This document shows, piece by piece, positions 1-10,807 of a stretch of DNA of 64,000 nt (the first letter of the stretch is position 1; every line of letters begins with the position of its first letter). The notes below the pieces were generated by a model. It was not told the DNA's origin and searched no databases. It saw only the letters and a list, made by a program, of their open reading frames with translations. Source of the stretch: Craterostigma plantagineum (lineage: Eukaryota; Streptophyta; Magnoliopsida; Lamiales; Linderniaceae); contig JAPQWV010000362.1 in the NCBI GenBank assembly GCA_027422505.1, positions 496,001 to 560,000 on the forward strand. Reading direction: 5' to 3'. Made by a program: the position numbers and the translations under genes.

Positions 1-277
1 TTATTACGGCGTGGATCGTTTGACGGGCTTGGAGCAGTCTGATGGGTCGGATTCGGGTGTTACCTGTGCTTACGGTATGGATAATTTAGGGTTTCTTGAT
101 TGCAGTATTAGTGGTAGTTTTGGATGGATTGGAAGTGATCAAGGGCACGAGGTGATTAGTTCATCATCGTCGTCGTGTAATAACGGAGATGATGATCAGA
201 TCACCGATGAGAGGATTATAAGTAAGAGACTTAGAGTGTTCTCTTCCGTAGTCGTTCCACCAACGTTTAGTGAATAA
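1..277 (+). CDS. 3' end of an unidentified protein-coding gene (partial)
   Basis: An open frame enters from the left edge (first full codon at base 2) and stops at TAA 275-277, giving about 91 residues. The tail is rich in Ser, Gly, Asp and Asn, with a run of six Ser followed by Cys-Asn-Asn-Gly and a basic patch (SKRLRVF) near the end. This looks like the disordered C-terminal region of a transcription factor or other regulator, but there is no diagnostic domain and I do not recognise the family. The bases after the stop are T-rich and fit a 3'UTR. Being coding is likely because the frame stays open to the edge and its composition is protein-like; identity is unknown. Confidence 0.5.
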   Translation, partial: YYGVDRLTGLEQSDGSDSGVTCAYGMDNLGFLDCSISGSFGWIGSDQGHEVISSSSSSCNNGDDDQITDERIISKRLRVFSSVVVPPTFSE

Positions 278-1890
278 GCTGATTATGTCCATGGACAAAA
301 TTGGCGATGAGAACTGATATAAACCAGCTTTTCAGTGTGTGGTTTTTTTTTTTTCCTTTTTCTTCTTCTTTTTCGAAATAAGAAACCTCTGCTCAGCTAA
401 CTCCCAAGGAGTGAAAGCGGCATTGCTTGTTGTAAAATTGTTAATTAAAGAAGTTATGATTTTTTGTAGCTAATGGCTCTTCCATATTCCCATTGTTCGA
501 AGGGTAAGAATTAAGATCGCTTACTGCAGAAAACAACCACACTAATTACGATTAGTAACTGAATAAGATATTAATAATATACCATTACTAATTTTTTAGC
601 TTCCACCCGACAAGAGCTATTCTAAACTAAATAAATTTGGGATTTTTGTTTTGCATTGGTTAATGCAGGCCAATACATATTCATGGAATTTCAAACGGAA
701 CAGGACAATATTTCATCATAATAAATTTACAGTGACAAATTCCATCTTATGAATAAGCAATTCACCTCAAGAATTTTATTTTAAATTAATAATTATTGGT
801 TTCAGTAATTCTTTTTTTTTTTTTAAAAAAAACACCAGAACTAGTTAGTCCAATGGGGCCACTATATAAACCACGTCATCTAAATTGGGTCAGGCCCACG
901 TAAAGCAAGGTTGATGGTGGATTGAATGGTGGTGAATGGTGATGATGATGATCAAAGAAAAGCCATTGAAAAAATAAGGAAAAACTAAAAAGAAAAAGGA
1001 AGAATACAAGTGGGAAGTGCATAGAGAAAATGAATAATATGCACACGAAGATTGCAGTAAAAGAGGAAAGTTGTCTGTTATGAACGACAACCAACGTATC
1101 AAAGAGAGAGAGAGAAAGAGAGAGGTGTGTCTTTCTATCTATCTATGTATCTTCTAATTATCTCTAAAAAGCTCCAAAGAGATTTTGATTGCTGCACGCG
1201 ACACTACACTGTCTTCTGAGAAAAAAAAAAAAGGAACTTTTTGCAGCTGCATGCAATTCGCCACATCATCTCCAAATTAATTGAGATCAACTCTTTTTTT
1301 AAAAGTGTATGATCATATTATTGTAGAAAGATCAAATAACTTCTTTTTTTTCACTAAATTTATTATATGGTCGGAGGATACGAGTTTCATTTGTTTAATC
1401 ATCGTCGGTCATCGCTCATCAGATCCATGTGAGGCTAATTATAAGATCAAATCATAAAACTATGCATGAATATGTGCGTTGGGCTAATGATAAAAATACT
1501 ACAAAGGGCAATGTGGTCATTTGAGAAGGATTGCCGCCGACAGTAAACTCGGCTCGGAGCCCGTGCGCTGAGTAAAGGGAAGTCCACCCACCCCTTCAAA
1601 TCGATGGCTCCACGTGGCTTCATCTCTACCGTTTAATGGATCGATCTTTGCCGTGCAATATCCAAGAGCTTCTTCAAATTATAATACCATTCTATTCTAC
1701 CTAATCTTCGCCGTAATACGTTCACGCAATAAATGAATAAATAAAATAAATCTTTCCATCCATGACGCTACATAACACCTCAGCTCACTCGCACACTTTA
1801 CCTTGTACACCGTTGTTTTCTGTGTGTGTGTGAGAGAGGATCATTTATTACACATTCTTTTCCTTGTAGAGAGGGACAGAGAGGGCATTT
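278..1890. other. Intergenic region, no gene seen
   Basis: AT-rich DNA between the first gene's stop and the leader of the ARM-repeat gene. It holds a TATATAAA box on the + strand at 863-870, flanked by GGGGCC and CCACGTCATC (an ACGT-core element), which could drive a + strand transcript starting near 900. A short GA-rich tract lies at 1103-1125. Short open frames here have no family resemblance or codon signature and are not called. Confidence 0.4.
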
Positions 1891-1894
1891 ACTA

Positions 1895-1897
<3 letters not shown>

Positions 1898-1940
<43 letters not shown>
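1898..1940. repeat. (GA)n microsatellite, about 21 units
   Basis: An uninterrupted GA dinucleotide run of about 43 bp. It sits just upstream of, or inside, the presumed first leader exon of the ARM-repeat gene. GA/CT tracts are frequent in plant promoters and 5'UTRs, where they can act as GAGA-type elements. Confidence 0.9.
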
Positions 1941-1944
<4 letters not shown>

Positions 1945-3942
1945 ATTTTGATTTTGAATTCAGCTTGGGCGAGTTTTGAAGGCTTCTTGGCTGTTCTTCT
2001 GCTGAACGTTTTGTCTGCTAGTGCTAAAAGCTTCACAAGCTTCTACGACAGCTTTGAAAACGGTACAGCTATTTTCGAATAGAAGACCACTCAGCGAATC
2101 CCTTCTTTTCTTCAAATTTCTTTTTTTTTTTTCATTTTGAACACTTCCGCCGCACCCATAAAAAATTTTATATTGTTTGTTTGTACCCCGTTTGTTCTTG
2201 GTCTGAAAACCTCTGATAAGAAAGGGAAGAGCTTTAAGGTAAATTTTTTATTTTCTTTTAACCTTGGAATTTCTTTTTCATCCGTGAAGAGCAGCAGCTG
2301 ATCACAATTAGCTTAGAGAGGAGACGAAAGGGATCTTTTTGAATGTGATCTTTTGAATTTTAACTAAGCTCTGTCCATCGTTAGCTGCTTTGTTCTGTTT
2401 TTCCTTTCGATGATCGTTTATTACTCTGTTTCCAGTATTTCTCGACATTTTCTTAACAGTAACTGAGTATCATGCTATGATTCTGTGATTTAATTTTGTA
2501 AAAGATAACCTTAATCAGTTCGTAACGTCACGATATTTCGAGGACTTGTATACAAATGGGTAGATGATAGACATATTCAAATGGGATACGACTTACGAGC
2601 TGCATAAACTTCTTTATGTGAACAAAAATTTAATTTCTATTTCTTTAAAAAGGTCCATCTTTTCCTTTTATATTTTTTTCATTCTTGCCCTCCTTGACAG
2701 ATTATTAGAAATCAAGGAGAGAATCCCTTTCTTCTTCGTTTGTCCATTTGTTCTTACAAAGGACCTGTTTGTGAATACAAAAAAACCATGCCCTGAATCA
2801 GTAATTAATCTCTTCTGAATTCTGATTTGTACACATACAGATAAGCCAGAGGAAAGTGCTGAGCTTTGGAAGCTGAGAACACAAAAGGCGTTTTTGCTTT
2901 AGTGCCTTTGAGTGGTAGGCAAAGGACCAAAAATCTATTTTGTGAGGTAATATTTGTTTTTACTTGATAATTAGGTTCCTTATAACATCATCTTCATTCG
3001 TTTTATCGTTTGTCTGCGTGGGCCACACCCCCTTAAACAAATTCAAATACAACATATGTACAACTGTAAAATTGATAAAGACTCCCATCTTTTCTTCAAA
3101 GCCAAGTCCTTTTCCCATATCATATGCCCATGTATGTACACACATAGATTATAATCTTCGATCCATGATAAGAGTCATTTCGTGTGGTCCTAGGTTTATG
3201 ATCTTGGACGCATATGTTTGCTTGTGGACATTTAATTGTTTGAAAAAAAAAGCGAAACTTTATCATGAAATAAATGATGAATTTACGTGAAAGATTTCTA
3301 GTGTTCATCCCAAGTTATCGTCCACAAAAACATAGTTGTGGATAAATGAAGCAAATGAACCTTGTAAACGTCGCAACTTCAAAAGCTGGAAAGTAAAGAC
3401 TACTACTTCCCCATATCTTGAAATACCCACATCGACCCTCGTCGCCTCGTTGTCCTACACACATGCCGAGGGCAAATTTGTCATTTGCACCACAGCCTTT
3501 TATTAGGCGGTAGTGTCGGCCGTTGGAAAGTTCGCTTCTCTCACTTTCTTTTCTATCTCTCTTCTACAGACTCATCATTGTATGCAATTACCTTGTACGT
3601 AGGTTATTGTCTGGTCAGAGAAACATATAATTATTTTATTTACTTCTTCAGAAGGATAGTGGTGGGGCTTACACTTGGCTAATTATCTGTCTGCTATGGT
3701 TTTAGTAATCAGGCATTTTGTGATCATGCAAAGATTCTTCGAGGCCCCTAAATCTTTGTTATTTTATTGAATTCATAGCTTCTTTCTTTAACAACTGTGC
3801 TGTAATGTAATATAATAATCTCCGACTGAAACTACTCTGTTTTTGTAATGAAACAAAAATCAGCAGCCCTTCCCCGTTTTGCCTGTTTGTGAAGCTTCTC
3901 TTCCTTTTTTTTTTTGCAGTTTTTCTCAGTTCTGCTACAACC
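1945..3942 (+). other. Probable spliced 5'UTR of the ARM-repeat gene
   Basis: About 290 bases (1945-2238) contain no ATG in any frame and end in a strong donor (AAG|GTAAAT at 2238/2239). A second candidate exon, also free of ATG, runs from 2841 (after CATACAG) to 2946 (GAG|GTAATA). A poly-T plus GCAG acceptor ends at 3919, and 23 leader bases follow before ATG 3943. The three pieces make a continuous ATG-free leader with two introns of about 600 and 970 bp. This is inference from splice signals and lack of ATG. A separate non-coding transcript would be the alternative. Confidence 0.45.
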
Positions 3943-5619
3943 ATGGTCGAAGAAGGCGAACACGAGCCAACGATCGACGAACCATCCTCCGAAGAATGGC
4001 TATCGCGGGCCCAATCGCTCATCCCCAAAGCCCTAGAAACGGCTCGAGCAGTCAAGAACTTCCTCAGCCGATGGAAAACGATCATCTCAAAGCTCGAACA
4101 AATTCCCTCAACGCTATCCGACCTGTCGAGCCACCCCTGCTTTTCCAAAAACGCCCTGTGCAAGGAGCAGCTTCAATCCATATGCACGACGCTAAACGAA
4201 TCGATCGAACTCTCCCAAATCTGCCTCAACGAAAAGTACGAAGGCAAGCTCCGCACGCAGAGCGAGCTCGACTCCCTAGCCGGGAAGCTCGACCTGAGCC
4301 TCCGCGACTGCACCCTACTGGTCAAGACCGGCGTGCTCGGCGAGTCGGCCTCGTCCCCAACCGCGGTCGAGCCAGACGACGGCTCGACGGTCCGAGAGCT
4401 CCTTGCTCGGCTCCACATAGGCCACCTCGAGTCCAAGCACCGAGCCCTCGACGCCCTCGTAGACCTAATCAGAGATGATGAAAACGCCCTCCTATCCGTA
4501 ATCACCCGAGGCAACATCTCCGCCCTCGTGCACCTCCTGACCGCCACCTCGCCGAGAATCCGCGAGACCGCCGCCGCTGCGGTCGCCTCGCTGGTCGAGT
4601 CAGGGAGGTTCGAGGACTGGCTCGTTGCCGAGGGCGCGGTGCAGCCGCTGGTCCGAATGGTCGAGTCGGGCGGCAGCTCGGTGGGCAGGGAGAAGGCCGC
4701 CGTCGCGCTCCAGCGCCTCTCCGCAAGCCGCGAGACGGCTCGGTCCATCGCGGCCCACGGCGGCGTCGGGCCGCTGGTGGATGCCTGCCGAGCCGGCGGC
4801 TCGGTGCTGCAGGCCTCCGCGGCCTGCACTTTGAGGAACCTGTCGTTAGTCCCCGAGGCTCGACAGGCGCTCGCCGACGAAGGAGCCGTCGGGCTCATGG
4901 TTAACCTCCTCGACTCGAGCCACGGGCTGCTCGGCTCGAAGGAGTACGCCGCCGAGTGCCTACAGAACCTGACCGCGGGAAACGAGGGCTTGAGGCGGCT
5001 CGTAGTCTCGGCGGGCGGGCTCAGAAGCCTATTGGCGTACGTCGACGGGCCCGCGCCCCAAGAGCCGGCCGTCGGCGCGCTGAGGAACCTAGTCGGCTCG
5101 GCCTCGCCCGAGGTGTTGGTCTCGCTGGGGTTCGTTCCGCGGCTGAGCCACGTGCTGAGGTGCGGCTCGATGGGTGCCAAGCAGGCGGCTGCATCGGCTA
5201 TATGTCGGCTGTGCGGTTCGAGCGAGGTGAGGAGGCTCGTGGGGGAGGCGGGATGCTTGCCGTGGCTCGTGGGGATGCTCGAGGCGAAGTCGGGCGGCGC
5301 GAGGGAGGTTGCCGCCCAGGCGGTGGCCGGGCTGATGGCGGTTTCTGGCAACCGCAGGGCGGTGAAGAGGGACGAGAGGAGCGTGCCTTTGCTTGTGGCT
5401 CTGCTGGAGCCTAGCGCGGGGAACACGGCGAGGAAGTACGCAGTTTCGTGCCTTTTGATGCTCTCGTCGAGCAAAAGGTGTAGGAAGTCGATGGTTTCTT
5501 ACGGGGCGATTGGGTACTTGAAGAAGCTGGGAGAGATGGACGTGCCTGGTGCTAAGAAGTTGCTGGAGAGGTTGGAGAAGGGTAAGTTGATGAAGAGCTT
5601 CTTTGCTGCTAGGAAATAA
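3943..5619 (+). CDS. ARM-repeat protein, 558 aa
   Basis: Single coding exon. The first ~140 residues are a helical N-terminal region of the kind found in plant ARM proteins related to PUB E3 ligases (SLIPKALETARAVKNFLSRW, then SLSDL, LSQICL, DLSLRDC). There is no U-box. From about residue 150 to the end come armadillo repeats with the usual signatures (IRDDENALLSVITRGNISALVHLL, AVQPLVRMVESG, AACTLRNLS, YAAECLQNLTAG, AVGALRNLVG). Such proteins act as protein-interaction scaffolds; this one resembles the Arabidopsis At5g50900/At2g05810 group, but its partner is unknown. The frame is open upstream to 3889 and would add a hydrophobic leader, but those codons are the polypyrimidine tract of a leader intron (acceptor TTTTTGCAG ends at 3919), so ATG 3943 is the start. 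The CDS is much more GC-rich than its surroundings, and this creates long antisense shadows. Confidence 0.88.
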   Translation: MVEEGEHEPTIDEPSSEEWLSRAQSLIPKALETARAVKNFLSRWKTIISKLEQIPSTLSDLSSHPCFSKNALCKEQLQSICTTLNESIELSQICLNEKYEGKLRTQSELDSLAGKLDLSLRDCTLLVKTGVLGESASSPTAVEPDDGSTVRELLARLHIGHLESKHRALDALVDLIRDDENALLSVITRGNISALVHLLTATSPRIRETAAAAVASLVESGRFEDWLVAEGAVQPLVRMVESGGSSVGREKAAVALQRLSASRETARSIAAHGGVGPLVDACRAGGSVLQASAACTLRNLSLVPEARQALADEGAVGLMVNLLDSSHGLLGSKEYAAECLQNLTAGNEGLRRLVVSAGGLRSLLAYVDGPAPQEPAVGALRNLVGSASPEVLVSLGFVPRLSHVLRCGSMGAKQAAASAICRLCGSSEVRRLVGEAGCLPWLVGMLEAKSGGAREVAAQAVAGLMAVSGNRRAVKRDERSVPLLVALLEPSAGNTARKYAVSCLLMLSSSKRCRKSMVSYGAIGYLKKLGEMDVPGAKKLLERLEKGKLMKSFFAARK

Positions 5620-5853
5620 AAACTGCCTTCTGTGTGATGTAATGAGAGCTTTTTGGTTGGCTGTGTTGTTTCATTTACTTGATGAACTAACTCTCGATCG
5701 ATCATCTTATTGCATCTCTTAGTTTTCTGTACAAATTAATGAGATGATCGTAGTTTTTCTCCAATTAGTCGGATGGAATGTGTTTTAATTTCACATAAAA
5801 AATAAAAATTCGGCGGCGCACATGCATGCATCACCTAACGAGCAACTACGGTG

Positions 5854-8419
5854 CTACGAAATCGTTTCTTTGGCCGGTGGTGATGTCCAATAGTGCTTCG
5901 TTGCTACGAGGAGCTTTTCTCTAACAAGAGGGCCATCTTCATGATCGACCATTCTACAATCCCATTGAAGCCCATCTACGACGCTCTTAACCTCCGCGAG
6001 CACGTCCACGTCATCCCTTATTATTACGCTACCTTGAGGACGCAATATACGGTCCATCTCGAGAAGTACGTCCTCGATATCGCACCTGCATATATGTTGC
6101 CGAGAATCATCAACCGACAATTCCTACGAATATTTCGGCAAAATTCAGCGCTCTTACTTGTCCTTGTAAAGCGTAAATATGGAGTCGGCGTGAATGAAAT
6201 CGTAGGTCCTCGGATAAGTCGACATGGCCTCGCACCTGTCGATTAGCGTGGTCCACGAGAAATATGTATTAGAGCTAAAACTCGCAATTGGAAAGACTGT
6301 TGCTAAGTGTCCCTACCAGTCGTGGTAAGTTCCGATCAATCCGCGCTCGTAAATAACTCCGAGCGTATTTCTCTCGGCCTCGACGGGGACGACGTTCATA
6401 ACCCAGACGGGGTCGTCTGCAAGAGCAGCAGCAAAACCGCCCAGGAAAGCGTTCATGTCGAGAAGGTTCCGGTACCTTCCGGGCTCGGCCAGTTGCGAAT
6501 CCATCGCTCTGTAATAAGAAATTCTCTTCCTCCAAATGTCTGTGTCCCTTTCGAACGCTTCGCCGTTCACTCCCTTAATACTCCCGCCGAGGATCCTCGG
6601 AGGGACGGCAGTTAGCCTCCGCGGCCATTTCGCAAGCTCCCCGCCCGCCGTTTCCTTGACGCTCTCCACTTCGGGGAGAGGAGTCAAGCAAGTCTGCATT
6701 TTCGCATACCTGCACCGAATGATCGAAACAAGTATGACTTGTATATAAGCTTGTGGACTGTACTACTCTCTCGACTGGACTAATGATTGGTTTTACAGTG
6801 GAACCTCACAAGGGTTATTGTGTTTGAGCTAAACAGGTAATAGCCTAAGAATTACCACGCGCTATCGGGATCTCCATTCGTGCAGAATGGAGGCTTCTTG
6901 AAGATCTTTCGATTTAGCCTACAGTGGAGGTGGTTCGTCGACTTCCGCCAAATTGCTAGGTCGTCTCTTTGTGCTACCTTCTTCCAGCATAGGCTCCGAG
7001 CCGTTCTCTCGATCGTGAGTTGCTCGGCGCTTAGGTCCTCCCTCGTTCGGTTCCAACCCCTCCAGTGCTTCTGCCAGTTAACGGGCGGGCCGGATAGGAT
7101 CCAGTATCCGCCGGGTCGTAGGACCCGGTCCACCTCGATCAAGTATAGCCCGTCTATTTTCACGCACAACACAAAGAAAGAACTCGCTCGAGGTCAATTC
7201 CCATCATATATTAAGACCTAAGAAAAGGTTAACCTTTTTCGATATGGTGAAATTTTACCGTACTGCCCCCACGGGATTAGGCAGCGCGAGCAGTGGGCCA
7301 TGTCGAAGGCCCTGGAGGGATAGGGCAGCCTCTCCGTGGCCATAATCCCGATCATTGCGGGAACTCCGCGCTCGAGGGCGAACTGTACTTGCGCCTCGTG
7401 CGTGTCTTTCGGCGCAAATGACATCGTAATTATGTTTCGAGAGAGAAGGTAAGCTCCCCAACTTGCCACCTGTCAATCCATTATATATCTTCTGATTTCC
7501 GAATTTTAATTTGGTAAAAAATCATTGGATTATTAAAGCACTGATACATGGTAATCAATGATACTGTATCACTACTGAATTTTCAATGGATATCACATTA
7601 GTATAGTAATTGAATTTTCAGACCAGAACAAAACAATCCAAATCAAGAGAAACACAGTTCATACGATTCACGCAAATTCAAGATAAGGATAGAAAAAGAA
7701 AGAGAAGCTTTACTTACCCCACAGCCAGTATCAATGGCGGTTCTGATGGTTCCATCTCTTAAATTAATGAGTTTCCCTATCTCGTCGATGTAGTGATCGG
7801 CGCCGCGTGGGAACATGGTCCCACCGCCGGGAAATTTGAACCGATCACCTTCGAACCTGACCCAGTTCTGACCCGCTTTCTCCACGGTCAGGTGCTTGTG
7901 CGGAACGTTGGCGTACCACGCGGAGTCTCTGCTCTCCGGCCACCTGAACGGCGTACGGTAGCCGTACGGCGCCGGAACGCGGCACCTGAGCTTCTCGTCC
8001 TTCGCCGGGCAGTGCCTCTCTCGGTACTTCAGCATGCCCCTGTCGAACCTGAGGGATCTGTCGGCGTCGTGGCACGGCGTGTACTCGGAGAATTTGGGGT
8101 CGCAGGGTGGGACGGCGTGGGCGTCACGCGCGGCCGCGGGGAGGAGTTGGATGAGCGAGTCGGCGGTGTGGTGGGGTGCGAAGTCCATGCTTGCGTTGGC
8201 GACTGGCAGGGCGGCGGCGGCGGCGGTGGTACATGCGAGGTTGGTGGTGGAGGAGGTGGTTTGAGCGTCGCCGCCGTGGAGGAGGAGGGCGGTGAAGTAG
8301 GAGATGGAACAGAGGATGGTGGTGAGGGTGATGTAGTAAAGGTTGGTTCTTTTCGATGTTGATGATAGAGTGTGTCTGATGAGGTTGAAGAAGGATGACG
8401 ACGGCGATGGAGCAACCAT
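5854..8419 (-). CDS. Probable pectin/polysaccharide methyltransferase, PMT family (DUF248), 637 aa
   Basis: Six exons: 8419-7718, 7469-7259, 7153-6856, 6709-6317, 6235-6158, 6085-5854. All introns are GT-AG and total coding length is an exact multiple of three (1914 nt). The N-terminus is a type II membrane anchor: short cytosolic end, one hydrophobic segment (about residues 26-48), then a low-complexity stem. The PMT core follows: [11 protein letters not shown], the SAM-binding stretch [15 protein letters not shown] spanning the exon 1/2 junction, [29 protein letters not shown], then the second half with [21 protein letters not shown] and [12 protein letters not shown]. Members are Golgi-resident putative methyltransferases, thought to act on homogalacturonan or other wall polysaccharides. 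Length and motifs look intact; PMT15-18 is the most similar subgroup by feel. Exon 5 is only 78 nt. Confidence 0.93.
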
Positions 8420-10807
8420 ATTTTTATCTATTTCTATTCTATTAAGTGTCCGCTTGGGGGGATTATATATTATTTATAATTTATGGAATGCAATTAACAT
8501 TAGTTAATAAAATAGAGCTTCCTAGAAAAACATTAACTTCATATGAGGAAGAGGATTGCTTGGGTCGATCTCATATTTGTGTATTGAACGAACACCGTCC
8601 ATGCAAGAGAGTGAGGCGTGTGAAAGACGCGCCGGTGTTGGCACGTGAAAGGAGAGAAGCGAAGAGGCTCCGAGAATTAATGTAGGGGGTGTGGTTTAAG
8701 GCAAAGAATATGAAGGGTTGCTGTCTGTAATATCTTTTGATCTTCAAAAGATAATTACTGCAATAAAATTCTCTTTTCCTTATTACACATTTTTGGTTCT
8801 TGATGCTTGGTTGGACACTTTTTGAAATATGAACGAACCCGCGTGTCGGGTCGGGTCAAGTTCGGCCTAAGCTATAAATAACAAATGATATCCATGGAAG
8901 TCACCTATATACGACCATATATTTTGGGTGATTCTATTGGCATTTTGGAACCGTCTTTTTTCTATATACACCCCCTAATAATGACGAAAGTAAGTCATTA
9001 GATACTTCTATTTCTAACGTTTATCACTTCATATTATTTTCACAGTTTTCCCTAAAATATAATTTTTTAATTAGTATTCACATATAATTTATACTTGGAA
9101 ACTGAAATTCGATAATTCCAAAGCAGATGAATCAAACCCCCATGATACTATAGTTGACTAAGTTCGTGGATTCACTTTCTTCTTTGGTATTGAAGCATCG
9201 ACATGATCATCATACGGTTGGTTGAAAGCTCCAACTGAATAATATATTATACTCCATTGATCTCGTTTAAAATAAGAAACATATGATAAAGACTTGTGGA
9301 GAAATTACTTTATAGAGGTCCATCCAAATAAGGAAATTGCTTTATAGAGGAGGATTCTAGACAACTTAAAAGCATGCCTCAACCTCATCAATAGGGAGCT
9401 CGACTCCTTCTTCAAAACACACTCCAACAAACATCAACGCCCCATAGATAAGTTCTAGTGAGATGTGAATAGGTTCGAACTAGAGTAGGCAGTTCGACTC
9501 ATTGATCGTGTTATATTTGGAATGATACAATATAATACTTACCATGTTCCTTAATACATGTCGTTTTAGAATTTATTTTTATTTTTAATATATGTCGTTT
9601 TACAATTTTCAAGATAAAGAATACTGATTATCCAGTTTTACCCCTTATCATTAATAGAAATTGGTAAATGAAAATAAATTCTTAATATGCGTGTAATATT
9701 CTTAAACGACATGTATTAAGGAACATATGGAGAATTAGTCTTTAGCTAATTGTTTACTATTTCTATGTTTATCTAAGTTTGTATATGTTAACAAAATATT
9801 TGTGTCATAAATATTTTAATAAAATATATAAATATTTATATTAATAATTTAAAATAGAAATATTTTAAAGTTAATTAAAAAAGTCGACCGATTAATATAA
9901 TATATTAATTAAAATATAAATTAGTTGCGTAACGCATGTAATTAATTTTGTTTTGAATTTATATGAAAAAATAAATTAATTAAATAGTACTTGTTAATTT
10001 ATTTGGTTAGGTAAATAAGATTACAAATTTCATGTGTTTAGAGGGTGTAAAAGGAGATGTAAAAAAGGGTGTAAGGGGTATCATAATAGTGCCCTATATT
10101 TTCCACTTTAGATTTGCTAGCGAACACGACACTAAGGTCGTCCAATACATACAATCTATCAACTAGACTATTACAAAAAAACTTAAGCACAATAATATCT
10201 CTCAACCCTTACTATCAATATTATGAAAATAAATAGCTAGCTAGCTGGCCAGTTATGAATGAAGGCAAGACTCACATGATCGCCTATGTATGTAAAGCAC
10301 TTCACATGAACCGATAGCCCATTTTCACGAAATCTTTCATTCAGAAAATTTACACATTGGGCAAATTATGGACGGTGCAATGGAGCAGTAAAATTAGGTA
10401 AGTTATGGTCCAATAAATAACTCCAACTAAATAACGGTGGTTACAAGCCATCTTTCTACTTCCAAGAAAACGTTGAAGACCTTATACAGATTAGAATCAT
10501 ATGACTTTACAAACAAATATAACTATCCATCTTATATTTGCTTATGTTGTCTGAACCTTCTTTCAATCATCACCATCTGTTTGCTGCAGGAGAAAAGGCG
10601 AATCCACTATCCTCTACCATCTTACCTACAACAATCCTTCACCTACAATGCACCAAATTCATGTAAACAGCAGTGGGAACAATCCAAATTTATCGGGGTT
10701 TAGGAAAAGAAAAACTCGTAAAGTTATGGATATGTTCGATTGTTAGTTCTAATCTTGTTGCATGCGAGTGAGCATTTTGAGATTTTATTCCGAAATTGTG
10801 AGGAAGA
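8420..10807. other. Intergenic region with PMT promoter and a MITE
   Basis: About 2.4 kb upstream of the PMT gene (-) and downstream of the mtSSB gene (-). Near the PMT start there is a TATA-like stretch (about 8463-8478, read on the minus strand) and a G-box CACGTG at 8642-8647. A 183-bp inverted-repeat element lies at 9544-9726. Otherwise AT-rich with short unsupported open frames. The right end (about 10.4-10.8 kb) probably contains the mtSSB 3'UTR. Confidence 0.5.
9544..9726. mobile_element. MITE-like inverted-repeat element, 183 bp
   Basis: The ends are inverted copies: ATGTTCCTTAATACATGTCG at 9544 is matched by CGACATGTATTAAGGAACAT ending at 9726. A second block (AATTTATTTT near 9571 and AAAATAAATT near 9671) is also inverted, extending the stem. 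The terminal motif (GTTCCTTAATA) resembles Stowaway (Tc1/mariner) MITEs, but the outermost CTCCCTCC bases are not clear, so the superfamily is tentative. There is no coding capacity. Confidence 0.65.

Noticed and set aside
2564..2818. 84-residue frame upstream of the ARM-repeat gene
   Set aside because: It falls in the presumed leader intron (2239-2840), between a good donor and acceptor, and has no protein similarity.
4173..5474. 433-aa antisense open frame opposite the ARM-repeat gene
   Set aside because: A shadow of the GC-rich, strongly coding + strand. It has no domain, and ARM repeats are continuous on the other strand.
8446..8685. 79-residue + strand frame upstream of PMT
   Set aside because: It overlaps the PMT promoter (TATA-like stretch, G-box), with no similarity to any family.
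9240..9540. A possible second Stowaway-like end (ATACTCCATTGATCTCG near 9250)
   Set aside because: No matching inverted end or target duplication was found, so it is not called as an element.
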